Assembly (NCBI GenBank): GCA_033060915.1
Contig: CM065378.1
Coordinates: forward strand, 53,359,501 to 53,423,500
From: Euryodendron excelsum
Lineage: Eukaryota; Streptophyta; Magnoliopsida; Ericales; Pentaphylacaceae
Length of the DNA stretch: 64,000 bases
Direction of reading: 5' to 3'
Shown: piece by piece, positions 20,901-33,670 of the stretch
How positions within the stretch are numbered: position 1 is the stretch's first letter
Layout of the letters: each line of letters starts with the position of its first letter
Notes under the pieces: model-generated
Databases searched by the model: none
What the model was told of the DNA's origin: nothing
The model's input: only the letters and a program-made list of their open reading frames with translations
Position numbers and translations under genes: made by a program

Positions 20901-23900
20901 ACACTTGCATGTCATGCATCATGTAAGTTTCTTTTCAAATATTGCTTTTCAAAGTGGATAAAATTGAACGTTAGTTAGTTAAAGACTCTCATAGGCGAAT
21001 CTAGGGTAGATTGACATGTAGGTACCGAAAGGGCAGGGTAGGGTGATGGCTTAGTGCATCTTCCCTACACGTAACCAACCTCCGAATCTAGAATCACTGA
21101 TTTCAAAGACCAAAAACGGAGTTATTTTTCAAAAAAGGGCTAAATGTTTTTTTAAAGGTTGCCAAACAACCTGTTTTCTTAAAAACCCTCTCTTGAGGTG
21201 GTATTTTCAAAAACCCTAAGTATAGTCTTCAGATTGTTCATAGTTTTTAGGTGACCTAACTCACCTTAATTAAGTTAGATGGCGACTCCGAATCTTTTTC
21301 AAAAGCCCTTTATCCAAATCAATTTTCAATTCAAACCTAGTCGCACTCATTCTTCTAAGAGGGTGAGTTCTAACGAGTGAGTACAGTATTTTTCCCACTT
21401 GTGTGAGTATTCCTCGAGTGCAAAAAATCTGGGCGCAACATAACCTTGTATGTTCACGACCTTCTTTGCATTGTGCATATCATGATCTTGCATTATTTCA
21501 AAATTCGTTTTCATACTCGTTTTCAAAAATTGCATTAACATTGTTTTCAAACTTGCATCAAAACCTTCTTTTTCAAAACTTGTTTTCAAAATCATAATCC
21601 TAAGGTGATTCTAGCCTTTTCATGGTTAGGGTTGCTTTAGGAAAGTGTTACATTTAAAGTGACCAATATGGTCCATATTTTCAAAACATTGCTATTTTCA
21701 AAACCACTATCTTAAAGTGATTTTAATCTTCTTATGGTTAGAATCGCTTTAGGAAAGTGAGATACTTTATATACTTTCTAAAAACTCCCTTTTCAAATCT
21801 CTCCTTCTAAAAACCTCTCTTTCAACATACTTTCTAAAAATTCTCTCCAATCTTCTTTCCAAAATTGTTTTCAAAAACTCCCTCCAAAAATCTATTTTTC
21901 AAAACTTCCTAAAAACTCCTTTCCAAAACACTCTCTTCAAAATTCACTTTCTAAAAGTGCTCCCTAGGTCTCCTTCCTAGAAAAACTCTTTCAAAAACGT
22001 CTTTCCTAAAAGCTCTCTTCGAAAAACACTTTCTTCAAAGTTCACTTACCAAAAACACGCCTTACATTTCCTTCCTAAACAACTCTTCCCAAAAATCTCT
22101 TTCCTAAATCTCTTTCCCAAAAACTCTTTCCAATAATCTCCTTCCAAAAATCTTTCCAAAAATACTCCATTTTCAAGTTTACTTTCTAAAAACTCCTATC
22201 TAGGATTTCCTTCCTAAAATCTCCCTTTCTAAAGAGCACACTTTCCAAAAATCCCTTTTCTTTGTGTCTAAGTTAAATCCTAGAACCCACATTTAGGAAA
22301 CCCTAATTTTCCTTCCCAAAAACATGATTTCCAATCCCTTACTTTGGCCTCAAAACCTAGGTTTCCAAAATCTCTTATTTTCTACATCAAAACTATATAT
22401 ATTTCGAAAACCGATTTTCTACATCGAAACTATAGTCTTCCCAAAACTAGAATTTCCAAAACTCTATCTTTCCAAATCCATACCAAATCTAATCTTCCCT
22501 TTAGGAAACTAGATCCAATCCTCCGTTTTTAGAAACAAAATCAAAACAACTCTTTTTAGAAACAAAATCCAATCCCTTGTTTTAGGAAATAGGAATCTCA
22601 ATCCTTCCTAGTCAAAACCTTTCCTAATTTCAAGAATTTTCAAAACTCAAATTTGAATCTTTCTAAAATTCTTAACTTCCCTAAACTTCAAACTTTCCAA
22701 ATCTAAAATTTTCTAAATTCTAAACTTTCCAACTTTCAAAACTTCCCTATTTCAAAACATTCCAAATTCAAAACTTTCCAATTTCGAAACTTTCTTAAAA
22801 CGAAATGTTTCTATTTCAAAACTTTCTTAATCCAACACTTTCCTAAATTGAAACTTTCTTAAAATGAAACTTTCCTAATTCGAAAACTTTCCAAAAATGA
22901 CACTTTCCTATTTTGAAACTTTCCTAAATCGGACTTTTCCTAATTCGAACCCTTCCTAAATCCAATCTTTCTTCGATCTTCCAAGTCCAACATTTGAGTC
23001 AAGTCTTTTTGAATCTCGAGTCCTTTCTAAATCCTATCTTCCTAGGTCTAGGGTCTCTATTCTTCCATTTCAAATTTCAATTTTCTATTCTAAATTCAAA
23101 TCAAATCCAAATTCCAATTCAATCTCTTTCCTCCAATCATACCTTCTATTTTCTATCGAACTCTTGTCCGAACTATGACTAACCTGATTCCTCTAAAGGG
23201 ATACGTAGGCAACCCTCATGGGTGCGGTCATAACTTCTTTCAAATCTCCAATTCCACAACCTTTTTTCAAGCTTCTATTTCCACAACCTTTTTCAAATCT
23301 CCAATTCCTTAATCTATTTTTCTAATTCCAAGTTTTTATTTCTAAATCTCTATTTCTAATTTTCAAAACTTTTCAATTTCAATTCTATCTTTTCCAATTT
23401 TTTTCTAAAAACAAATCAATTTCTTTTCAAATTTATTTCCAAATCTATTTTCCAACTCTCTTTTCTTACACTTACATATCATGCATCATTCTTTTTAAAC
23501 ATTCTTTTTAAACATTCGTTTTCTAAAGTGGATAGGATAGAACATTTGATAGTTGAAGACTCTCATAGGTGAATCTAGGGTAGATAGACATGTAGGTACC
23601 GCAAGGGCGGGGTAGGGTGATGGCTTATTTTGTCTTCCCTACATGTAACCAACCTCCGAATCTAGATCACTGTTTTCGAAAGACCAAAATGGAGTTTATT
23701 TTCAAAAAGGGCTTAATTATTTTCTAAAGGTTGCCAAACAACCTGTTTTTCTAAAAACCCTCTCTTGAGGAAGTATTTTCAAAATCATTTTCAAAGATCC
23801 TAAGTGTAGTCTTCGAATTATGCTTAGTTTTTAGGTGGCTTAACTCACCTTAATCAAGTTAGGTGGCGACTCCAAATGTTTTCCAAAAGCCCTTTATTCA

Positions 23901-24024
23901 AATCTATTTTCAATTCAAACATAGTCGCACTCATTCTTCTAGGAGGGTGAGTTCTAACGAGAGAGTACAGTATTTTTTCCGCTTGTGTGTGTATTCCTCG
24001 AGTGCGAAAAATCTGGGCGCGACA

Positions 24025-24397
24025 CTTACTATAAATGGTGATGAAGATGAGTGAAAAAGAAAGAAAGATCTTGCTTTGAAATCATATATTAAAAATGATG
24101 ATATTTATAACGATGAAAAAAGTAGCAATGAAGATGAGGAGTTCGCTATGATCAAAAAAAAATTTAAAAGATTTCTAAGAAAGAAAAAGCAAGGTGAGAA
24201 AATGCCCTCAAAGAAAGACGCCATTGTATGCTATAAATGCAAGAAACCCGGTCACATGAAACCTAAATGTCCAATGCTCAAGAAGGTAAAAAAGAAGGTT
24301 AAAAGAAAAAAAATGTGGTGATATCTTGGAGTGATAATAAAGAAAGCAACTCCAATGAAAATGAAAGTGACAAGGAAGTAGCCAACCTATACTTAAT
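24025..24397 (+). pseudogene. copia gag, C-terminal part with zinc knuckle
   Basis: The frame interrupted at 14047 resumes here. It includes an acidic stretch (DDIYNDEKSSNEDEEF), a basic stretch (KKKFKRFLRKKK) and a CX2CX4HX4C zinc knuckle CYKCKKPGHMKPKC (24229-24270), which binds retroelement RNA in this family. One stop near 24052 stands where a Trp is likely. The frame is interrupted again at 24398 and finishes at 26900. Confidence 0.8.
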
Positions 24398-26849
24398 TGT
24401 GAAACCCTAATCTCATAATTTCACAAGTAGTTTAATTGTATATTAAAATTAGTTGAATTTGTTTACCTAATTTAATTTGCATCTATTGTGTGGTTAATTA
24501 TAAATTGTGTGTGCAACATGTGTTATTTCAGTATTGGTGAATTAGTTGGTGAGTCACTAGTGAGTAGGTGGATGAGTCATTGGTGAGTTAGATAGTGAGT
24601 TAGATGGTGAGTGTGTGTGCATATGATACTCAAGGGGATCCAAAGGTAGAATAAAGACAAGAGGGAACAAGGAGACAAAGGAAGAAAGAAAAGAAAGAAA
24701 AAAAAGAAAAAGGAAAAGAAAGATTAGTGGGGGAGAGTGGTCTAGCATCCTAGGAGAGATGGGAATCCTAAGGGGTGTTGGTGGGTCGGTCTTATTTGTA
24801 TTGAAGGGCGCGAGATAGAGAGAGAATAAGAAGAATAGAGGAGAAAGGAAAAAAAAAAAAGAGTAGGAAGAAGAGAGAAGAAAGGAGATAAAGAAGAGGA
24901 GGAAGAGGAGATTGAAAGGGAAGGCTTGTGTCTTCATTCCTAAGGTGAGATATCTGATATTTATATTTGTGTATGATATATTCATGGTTTCTTGCATATT
25001 TATATGTATTATATGCCATATAAATAGGAGTAGGAGGTGAGGATCTTCTATGATAAAAACTTAAAATCATCTATGGCTCCCATAATAGAGTGGTCTATGT
25101 GAAAAGACTACTGTTTGGAGATATTTTGACCTAGATAAAAAGCTTATTTGCGGCTGAATTCTTGAACACTTTAAATTAGAGTTGTAATGGTAATTTGGGC
25201 TTTTTTTCACTCAAAAAATATTGTATTTTCGAATTATGGTGAATTTTTGAAGTGAGATTGTCTTTACTGAATTCTGAGGCCCAGATTTGTGACCCCTAGG
25301 CTTACTGAACATTCGACCAAGTTAGAGTGTCTAAAATTTATAAACTTTTTGTTGTATCTATTAGAAATGTGAATGAGAATACATACTAAATTTCAAATCA
25401 TTTTGATGTCGTTTACCTATGTTAAGAACCTCTCAAAAATAGACTATCTGTGGTTGGATTATCATTGCTGCAACACTATTCTGTATCATAAAATACCAAA
25501 TAAATACGTAGACTTGTTCAATAAATGTGAAATTTTGTAGAAATACTCTCTGATATGTCTATTTTATATTTCGCAAAATTTGAAATTGGTTAGTATAAAC
25601 TCACAAAGTTATACCCAGATTATAAGGTCTGTTTTAGTGTTGGCAGATTAGAAGATTTAGTAGATTTTGGTACTTTTAAGCTATTGCATTGCATTGAAAA
25701 CTTAATTGAGATTATCATATGGCATTTCTAATGCATGATTTCAGTTCTATGGTTTGTTTTGGGTGTCTACATTATGTTCAATTATTTTTTCAGAATTATA
25801 CATTGAGTTTCCTAAACTAACACGGTTGTGCTGATAGGAGCTAACAGAGAGTAAGATCCTTCAACGTCAACTAGGAAGTGATCTTTGGCGTAGTGTGTGT
25901 GCGGTGAAAGGTGGGATTTTGGGATAATCTTATTCATATTGAATGAATTGTTTGTTTTCTATATGTATGGTGGTGATGAATGCATATTAGGTGTTAAAGG
26001 TGTTCATATATGAGGTGAAATTAGTATTTATATATATGAGAAGTTATATGGAGACATTGATGATTATATATATATGGTAGTATTGCATACCATTCATATT
26101 GTATGCCTCGCATGACATTGGAGAGAGTTAACCACTGTACGTTAACTAAGACTTTGTCACAGTGGACTAGCCTAAGGGGTGCCACAGTAGGCATTTCTTG
26201 ATAAAGCACCATCGATATATTGGGCTACGTTATCTAAAATTGCGCGCACATGTGGGTGATATATTCATTACATTAAGGCATCCATGATATATGTATATAT
26301 ATTGATGATTTATACTTGTGTGCATTGTGGGTGCTTATTATCATCCTTTATGAATTTGTTTATCTACTGTGAGCACGTTGACTTTTAGCTCATGCCCACT
26401 CAAATTTTTTTGACAAGTGAGCAAAGAATGGAGTTTGGTTCACTGCAGTCTTGGTCATTGCCGTGATGGCATTCATGCCGGTATCAAGATGTCGAGTCTT
26501 GAGGCTTGGAAGAGCTCCATTGTCTTACTTTCAGTTTTTTTGTTGTGTTTTATATGGGACGTTGAGTCTTGGTGTTATGTTTTGTTTTAATATAGTACGA
26601 TGGTAAAGAATTTTGAAAGGTTGTTGATTATTTTTCAGTTGGTAATGTATCTATAATTTATGGTTTTCTTTGATGTATTTTGGTAAGTTTATTATATTTT
26701 TCTCATTGTATTGTTTATCTTTTATATTCCACTGCGTTCTTTTATTTTCGGGTATGTGTTGAGGTATCGTTCGCAGGTACAGTGATCTGTGCGATCACAC
26801 CTCGTCTAATGTGACATAATTAATGTCTAATTAGGTTGAAGGTGTGACA
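24398..26849. mobile_element. solo LTR, possibly chromovirus (Del/Tekay-like)
   Basis: It runs from TGTGAAACCC to GAAGGTGTGACA, 2452 bp, with TSDs TTAAT at 24393-24397 and 26850-26854. The GTGTGACA end and the length are reminiscent of Tekay/Del LTRs, but this is a judgement from the ends only. Inside are a GA-rich low-complexity stretch (24655-24910) and no coding domain. Removing it and one TSD copy restores the frame of the copia gag, so the boundary is well supported even if the family is not. Confidence 0.7.
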
Positions 26850-26900
26850 TTAATGGTAAAAGAAAAAGATAAGGTATGTCACTCTATTGATGTTACATGA
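26850..26900 (+). pseudogene. copia gag, last segment and stop
   Basis: The gag frame resumes inside the TSD, runs 15-16 codons through a Lys/Asp-rich end, and stops at TGA 26898-26900, followed at once by TAG. Intact gag without insertions would be roughly 360 residues, a normal size for copia Gag. Confidence 0.65.
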
Positions 26901-27477
26901 TAGAGATAAGAAAACTTTAATATATATGTGTGTGTGTGTGTGTGTATTTATTTTTTATTATTTAAAACAAAAATTGTGACATGCTTCAAAATATTTTGAA
27001 AGTTATAGTATGAATTTACTTATGATTTATGATATATACTTGATTATTTTTTTTTCATGCATTTCTTGATATTAAAAGGGGAAGAAATATAAAATGTTAT
27101 GATTTATAAAGCATGTTTGGTATTGAATTGAATATGCCTTAAATATATGATATACATTGAATATATTTTGTGGATGACAAAACAAAATATATATGTTATT
27201 ATATTCTATAGAATTTTATCAGTTTTATTCATGATTATTTTTTTATGATAACAAAGGGGGAGAAATATGTTGATTGATATAATGAGTTTTTAGTTCAATT
27301 ATTTTATAAATGAGTTTAAAATGAGATGCATTGGTTGAGGGAGTGTTTGAATTATATTTGTCTCTATTTCTCTACTACTCTCTTGAACAAGACATATAAA
27401 TGAAAACATTTATTTTACTTGAAGGGCATTTATGAGGTAAATCAATCAAAGGTTATCATCATCAAAAAGGAAAAGAT
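26901..27477 (+). other. copia 3' internal region without pol, with PPT
   Basis: AT-rich DNA with a TG microsatellite (about 26930-26946), two purine runs (AAAAGGGGAAGAAATA near 27075 and AAAGGGGGAGAAATATG near 27255) and a final AAAAAGGAAAAGA run next to the 3' LTR. No protease, integrase, RT or RNase H frame is present. The element therefore looks like a gag-only form. Confidence 0.65.
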
Positions 27478-29501
27478 TTTTAACCCTAAATTTATTCAAA
27501 TGGAATTTATATATAATTTTAATGATAACTTATTTTGATTTATAAATGTTTTCTTGATTAAATATATTCAATACTTTTAATCCTTGGTCTAGTTGGTATA
27601 ATAAAGTTTTGCAGAATTATGGAGCACTTGAAAGAGTGATCAAGACATGCAAAGTTGTATCTAAATCTTTGAGAATCATGTTTTAAGGAAACTTGATTCA
27701 ATGAAGAAAATTAGAGGACATAATTTTCTCCTAAGGTTAAAATTTCGATGAAACTATGTCCTATGATATAACCATAGTAGTTTGCTCATATCTTTTAATC
27801 TAACCATTGGATTTATCTAATTATTATGGGGCTAAAAAGGAGACACAAATTTCTGATTATGGTGTTGCATGAAGTTTTCATGAAAAGAATGTTTTCTTAG
27901 ACGAAAATAAGCTGGAAAGTGATTTATTGGATTGAAATTCAAAATATGACAGCTTGGAGATAATCATGATTATTTGAGCATATCTTTTGATCCATAAGTC
28001 CAAATGATCTGATTCTTGTGGCTACTGAAAGAAAACTTACATATCTACCATATCTCACCTATATTAAATTACAAATTCGAATGTTATCTAGATGAAAAAG
28101 GAGCATATATCTGACTTAGGGCTACAGAAATTTAAAGATGACAGCTAGAGAGAGTCTGAGTATTTCACTCGTATATTTTGACTCAGATATTCAAATGCTT
28201 TGATTCTTGAAGATATGAGAAGATAACATCCATATCTACATTTCATATCTTATAGAGATTTTAAAACTTGAACGTTTGCTATATGAAAAGCCGATACAAT
28301 TTGACAAAGCTGTATAGAAATTCAAATATGTTAGTCAGGAGACAGCTCTAGTAATTAGATCATAACCTTTGATTTGACCATTGGATCGACTTGATTCTTG
28401 ATGGTATGCAAAGTTGTCTTCCATGTCTACAACTTGTCTCTTGTAGCCATTTTCAAATTCGATGGTTATCAAGGAGAAAATCAAGATGGAATTGAAGGCA
28501 ACTTTGTAGAAATTCAAATATGCCAACTGGGAGACATTTTAAGTTTTTTTATTGTAACATTTGATCTAACCATTGGATCGACCTAATTCTTGAAGTTTTG
28601 AAAAGCTGACAGTCATGTCCACAACTTTTCTCTTAAAGCCACTTTCAAATTCAAACGTTATCAAGGAGAAAATCGAGGTGTAAATGAAGCCACCTGATCA
28701 GAAATTCAACAACAAATCTGGCAGCAACTTATTCAATGAGAAGAATTGTTTTAAATGCTATCCAACGGCTAGAAACTCATTTGAAGCTACAAATCATCCC
28801 CATATCGTCATATATAAATAGAGATAGACTTGAGGAACAAAACACAACATCAAGAGTAATAAGAGATTGTGCATCAAAGTGATATTCATTCTACAAAGTC
28901 TTTGAGAGCTTAATTGTCTTTTATCTTATAATGTTTTGAGAGCTTTATTAGCATATCTATTCTTTGATAGAATTCATTTGTAAGTAAGAGTGGTTGTACT
29001 CTTGTTCTTTCTTCTTATAAGGGAGAGACTAGCTAGGAAAAATAGATAGGGGTTGGGCGTGACTAGCATCTTTATAAAAACTAATTGGAGTGAGGGATCA
29101 CTAGGTTGGGTGTGACTAGCGCTTGTATAAAAACTAGTTGGAGAGGTGTGACTAGCATCTGGAAAAAAAAAAAAAAAAAACTAGTTGCAAAGGAGAGATA
29201 GCGCCTGGGTTAAAAGGTTAGTGGCTGTATCTATGGGTTGGATATAGTGAAGAAAAATCTAAAGGAAGGAGCTTTAGAAAGTGGGCGTAGATTTTGAAGT
29301 TGATATCGAACCACGATAAATCTTGGTATCGTATTCTCTTCTCTTTATCTCATTTACTTTATAGCTCGAATTGTTTGTATTTTTTTACAACATATTATTG
29401 GTTGATTAATATTTAGATAAAATTTTTAAATCTGAAATTATCTGTTGAATTATTGTTTAAACCTAATTCGCTCTCCTCTTGGGTTGCCACATGGACTAAC
29501 A
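27478..29501 (+). mobile_element. 3' LTR of the copia element (uninterrupted)
   Basis: It is homologous to 1805-3601 plus 7527-7719 and ends GGACTAACA. It preserves the empty site of the 3602-7521 insertion near 29310-29320. It carries the same 190-bp degenerate repeats and CTAGTT-type units. An expanded A run lies near 29163-29180. It abuts Ogre-like LTR sequence at 29502 without the AATAT expected from the left flank. Confidence 0.75.
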
Positions 29502-32500
29502 TTTTGGAGTCACCACCTAACTTTGTTAAGGTGAGTTAGGCCACCTAAAACTAAGTGCAATCCAAAGATTAAATTTAGAATTTTTAAAAAAGGTTTTGGA
29601 AATTTTCTCAAGAGAGGGTTTTTAAAGAAAACAGGTTGTTCAACAACCTTTGGAAAGATTTAAGTCCTTTTTGGAAAATGACTCCGGTTTTAGCCTCTTG
29701 AAAATAGTAATTCTAGGTTCAGAGGTTGGTTACATATAGGGAAGATGCACTAGGCTATCACCCTATCCCACCCTTTCAGTATGTAATTCTAGGTTCGAAG
29801 GTTGATGTAATGCATGACATGCAACAGCGAGAAAAGAATTTGATTTTGAAAATAAATTTGAAAAGGAGGTTTGAAGTTTGAAAAAGGTTGTGATCTCACC
29901 CATGAGGATTGCCTACGTATCCATTTGTTAGGAATCAGTTCAATTGTAGTTTGAACTCGGGATTTGATTGAAAATAGACACTTTGGGGTCTTTAGAAAGC
30001 TTGAATTGCAAAGGGTTGAATTTGAACTTTGATTTAAAATTGAACTTGAAATTGACTTTGATTTGAAATCGAACTTGAAGATTTGAAATTGAGCTTTGAA
30101 GTAAAATTTGGACTTATTTTTAAAAGTTTGAATTGAACTTTGAAATCATCTTAACTTAGATTGAAATTTTAAAACTATCTTGGTTTTTACTCGAGTTTAA
30201 AGAAGAGTTTTTGAAAAGAGTTGAAACTTCATAACTTTAGAGTTAAGGTTAAACCAGGATTTAAACATCTAAGGACTTAGGTAACCTAGGGTTGAAACAT
30301 ACACTCGAAACATAAAGGTTCGATTTTTGAAAGTTGGATTTTAGGAAAGTCTCAAATTATGAAAGTTTCAAATTAGGAAAGTTTGAATTAGGAAATTTTC
30401 ATTTTAGGAAAGTTTTCTTTTTAGGAAAGAGTTGAGTTTGGAAATATTTGAATTTGAAAAGTTTTGAATTTAAAAAGATTTAAAATTTTGAAAGGTCTAG
30501 AAGTCTGAAATTTAGAAAGGTTTGACAGTTTGAAATTAGAAAAGATTTGAAAGTTTAAAATTTAGAAAGTCAGTATTTGAAAATGTTTGAAATCAGGAAA
30601 GATTTGATTTCTATTTCCTAACATAGAATATTGAATTTTATTTCCAAAAATATATGATTTCATTTTGTTTCCAAAATTGAAAGATTTGATTTGGGTTTCC
30701 TAAATTAGAAAATTTGATTTGACATTAAGTTGGAAATGTGGAGTTTTAAAAATCTTGAATTTGGAAATGTGATTTGGTGTAGAAAATAGTTTTGAAACCT
30801 ATGATTTGAGGAAAAATAGGAAGTCCTGACTTCAAGAAAGGAATTAGGGTTTCCTAACCATAGATTCTAAGGCTTGACTTGGACTTCAAGACAAAGAGTT
30901 TTTGGAAACTAGATATTTGAAAAGTGTTTTTAGGAAGTAGATTTATAAAACTATTTGGAAAGAGGTTTGAATAGGGACTTTTGCAAGTCTCTTGAATGTC
31001 TCACTTTCCTAAAACGATTCTAACCATGAAAAGATTAGAATCATTGTAGGGTTGTGATTTTGAAAACAAATTGTGTTTGAAATAAGGACCATAATGATCA
31101 CATTGAATGTAACACTTTCTTAAAACAATCCTAACTATGTAATAGCTAGAATCACTTTAGGATTGTGATTTTGATAAAAACAATTTAGGGTTTATACTCA
31201 AAATTTAGACCTTGATGGTTACATTGAATATAGCACTTATCTAAAACAACTCTATGCATGGAATGGCTAGGACCATTCTAAGAGTGTAATCTTGGAAACA
31301 AGCGTGAAAGAAAGAAATTTTAATTGCAAGTTTTAATATAGAACTTTGATGTAAGTTTGAAAATAACTTTGAATGCAATTTTGAATGCAAATGTATGAAC
31401 ATGATAACCACAAAGCAATAAGGACGTGAACATACAAGGTTGGGCTTCACCACATAGGGGCCGAACCCACACCGTCTTAGGTTGAACTTGAAGAAAGCTC
31501 CCAGCCTCGTGACCATCAACAATTCTTTCTAGGCATGAATCGAGGAGTCCCTTGTTTCAAGCATGCAAGAGGAGGAGGTAGAAGATGGGGATTAAAATAG
31601 AAGAAAATCCAAATGGGTTTGGAGAGAGAAGAGAGAGGGGGATTACATAAAGTAATGGAAAACCAACCTTATCTTCTTCTTGCTTTGATTACTTTGTTTA
31701 ATTTACATGACTTGCACTTTAGGAATTTTAAAGATGCAACACTTGATCTTCAATAGATGCTTGGAGACTTGTGTTTGATTATATAGGGTGTGTGGAAGCT
31801 AGGGTTTGAGGAGGCCTAAGAGAATTAGGGTTTTGAAGGAATTCAAACTTTATTTTCAGAGAGGCAGAGTTTCTGGGCTGAGTTTGCCAATCTTTTTTAC
31901 GCAGGGGGAGGAGTTTTATTTATTGGCAATTGAAACAGGAACTGGCACCTGTTAAAGTGGCACCAGTGGGAATCTAGTGGCGCCAAGCCAAAAAGCCATT
32001 TTACGAAACTTTTAAGGTGGCAAGAAATAGATCTTTAACCCTTGTGATGCAAGACAAAAGATTTGGGTGCTTGTTCTAGTGACTACCATGCAATTTTTAG
32101 CTTAGCTCCAGTAGGAGTGGCCCTAGAAAATCCAGAAATGATTCAGAAGGCCAGGGATGGATGGGAACCTCTATGAGATTATCCCGGAGGTAAATGGCTT
32201 AAGAACCAGTGTCAGAATAGTTAAAAAGGGTGACCGGCCTACCAAGGGCAAAACGGTCAATTGAACTGGAAAAATACCGAAATGGACCTTGAGTGACCCT
32301 TGAGAAGGCTTGAAGGTTGGAAACACTATTGAGAGTGTTCCGAGAGGTTTTCAGTTTGATACCCAAAGCCAATGTGATTGGAAAAAGCGATTGACCCACC
32401 AAGGGCAAAATGATCATTTTGCATCGGACTTACAGGAATAGACTCAGAATGGTCTGGAAAGGTACTAGAAGGTTGGGAATACTATTGGAAGCATCATCGA

Positions 32501-33437
32501 AAGGTAACTGGTTTGATATCCAAAGCCGGTGTGGTTCTTGGAGGCGATCGGAGTCTTAGGGAAAAAATGGTTATTTTGACCAAATGGTCTCGAAATTGAT
32601 CAAGAACCTACTCGAAGGCACTTAACCATGCCGGATTATCTTTGGAACAATCTTCGAAAGGTGAACTTACCGCTTTGAGGTCTTAAGTACTTTCTTGAAA
32701 AACATGCTAGAAGGGCCCAAGGGGCTGTTTGGTCATTTTTCACTAAAGTGGGCTAGCAGACACTAGTGTCGACCCAAGTTTTGAGTGTTTCTGTCATTCT
32801 AACGGTGTGTGACGAGTTGGTTTTCAAAGGTATCCCATCCTTCGATAAACGTGTCACGACCAAGAGGCGTGTTCAGTCTTGTGACATAAGGGTTTTATTA
32901 GCAATTCCCAATATCAACCTATTTGTGAATGTTTCTGACACTCTGACAGTTGCAATGTTTGTGAGTGTTTTCATCACTCTGATGGTGTGCATTCATTTTA
33001 GAGACAACTTGATCTTGGGAAGTTACTGGATGGTCTTATCGTCTGAGAGATCAACTTTCTTAAAAGACATGCCGAATATCGGACATTCTACATTGGTGAG
33101 CTAGCAGGTACTAGAAGTGAATTATTCTACCATCTCGGGGACTTGAGTTTCATCCCAGATTGAGTTTGACTGGTCTCGATTGGAATTGGAACTAGAAATG
33201 CGGTTGAAATAGGAACTTACCGTCTTTGAGAAGACATTCTAACTGGAATTGGACCAAGTAATACTCTACAGGTATTCTGGTTATTTTGCTTCAAATGAGC
33301 CTGGCAGGCCCGCGAAGCAGTTGATTGACTGAATTGAGTCTGGAAAGCTGGTTTGGGCTTGAATGTGTCTATATTGGTTTGAATATGAGTTCGATCGAGT
33401 AGGAGATTATCGAGCGGGTAAAAATGGGGTGCTTACA
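29502..33437 (-). mobile_element. 3' LTR of outer Ogre-like element, main piece
   Basis: It resumes at TTTTGGAGTCACC, matching the position after AAAAGATTT in the other family LTRs, and ends GGTGCTTACA at 33437. It includes the degenerate TTAGGAAAG tract (about 30300-30900), a decayed TATA region near 31915-31925 and the repeated CGGTCA blocks. It corresponds by eye to the right LTR, with small internal deletions (for example near 29790). Confidence 0.75.
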
Positions 33438-33455
33438 ACTATCCCTCTTTTTCTG
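33438..33455 (-). other. polypurine tract of Ogre-like element
   Basis: On the minus strand AAAAAGAGGGATAGT immediately precedes the LTR start TGTAAGCACC. This fixes the orientation of the outer element as minus and identifies the left LTR as the 3' LTR. Confidence 0.75.
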
Positions 33456-33670
33456 TCTTTGCTTGTCGAAGGCAAAAAACAATAAAGTTAGGGTTCTATA
33501 TTGACCACGAGGCTATCGAAGGGATGAAATTTAAAAATTTTGAAGACTAAAGCTTGGAAATGGCAAAGTAGCCTAAAGGGGCATTTGAAATAGGATTTTG
33601 GCTGGAGAAAGGGCCAGACTGGCCAAAATTTTGCTTGTGGCGCCACTCAGAGTGGCTCCAGGCTTAACAA
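33456..33670. other. Ogre-like internal region next to PPT
   Basis: Non-coding internal sequence. It contains a TGGCGCCACTCAGAGTGG dyad (about 33647-33665) like those in the LTR promoter block. It continues at 35509-35659 beyond the solo LTR. Confidence 0.5.

Larger units (their letters stand above)
16321..21440 (+). mobile_element. solo LTR, Ogre-like, nested in the LTR 14048-24024
   Basis: It runs from TGTAAGCACC to GGGCGCAACA, 5.1 kb, with TSDs TAACT (16316-16320) and TAACC (21441-21445, one substitution). The interrupted word in the host LTR (GTGAAGCCTTTAAC then CTTGTATG) is found whole inside the inserted LTR near 18650, confirming the insertion point. It has a U3 minisatellite, repeated CCGTTTTGCCCC blocks, a dyad array, TATA and a very guanine-poor leader. 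No internal region is present. Confidence 0.8.
14048..24024 (+). mobile_element. solo LTR, Ogre-like (contains a second solo LTR)
   Basis: It runs from TGTAAGCACC to GGGCGCGACA with TSDs CTTAC at 14043-14047 and 24025-24029. Excluding the nested LTR at 16321-21440 it is about 4.85 kb. In LTR sense the layout is a U3 minisatellite (about 14230-14420), repeated CCGTTTTGCCCCT-type blocks, a GC-rich inverted-repeat block (15646-15730), TATA (15748), a polypyrimidine stretch with a 21-base C run (16154-16174), a guanine-poor leader and a conserved terminal domain with TGGCGACTCC (about 23863). No internal region is present. Confidence 0.8.
1805..29501 (+). mobile_element. Ty1/copia element with gag only, heavily nested
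   Basis: The LTRs are 1805-7719 (split by a solo LTR) and 27478-29501. Both are about 2.0 kb and share the same internal repeats and the same U5 segment. The PBS resembles the initiator-Met type (7722-7733). Gag is split by three insertions but its frame resumes after each. After gag there are only about 580 bp before the 3' LTR, so pol is missing. Net length is about 5.7 kb. The left flank is the SINE-like repeat (AATAT before 1805) and the right flank is Ogre-like LTR (TTTTG after 29501). The flanks therefore do not form a TSD, which suggests rearrangement at one end. Confidence 0.75.

Noticed and set aside
20579..20978. Overlapping plus-strand frames rich in Phe, Ser and Asn
   Set aside because: They are low-complexity translations of the G-poor leader tract. 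Similar frames occur in every related LTR.
24557..25070. Minus-strand frames of 92-146 codons with hydrophobic and Pro/Ser runs
   Set aside because: They are translations of a GA-rich low-complexity stretch within a solo LTR.
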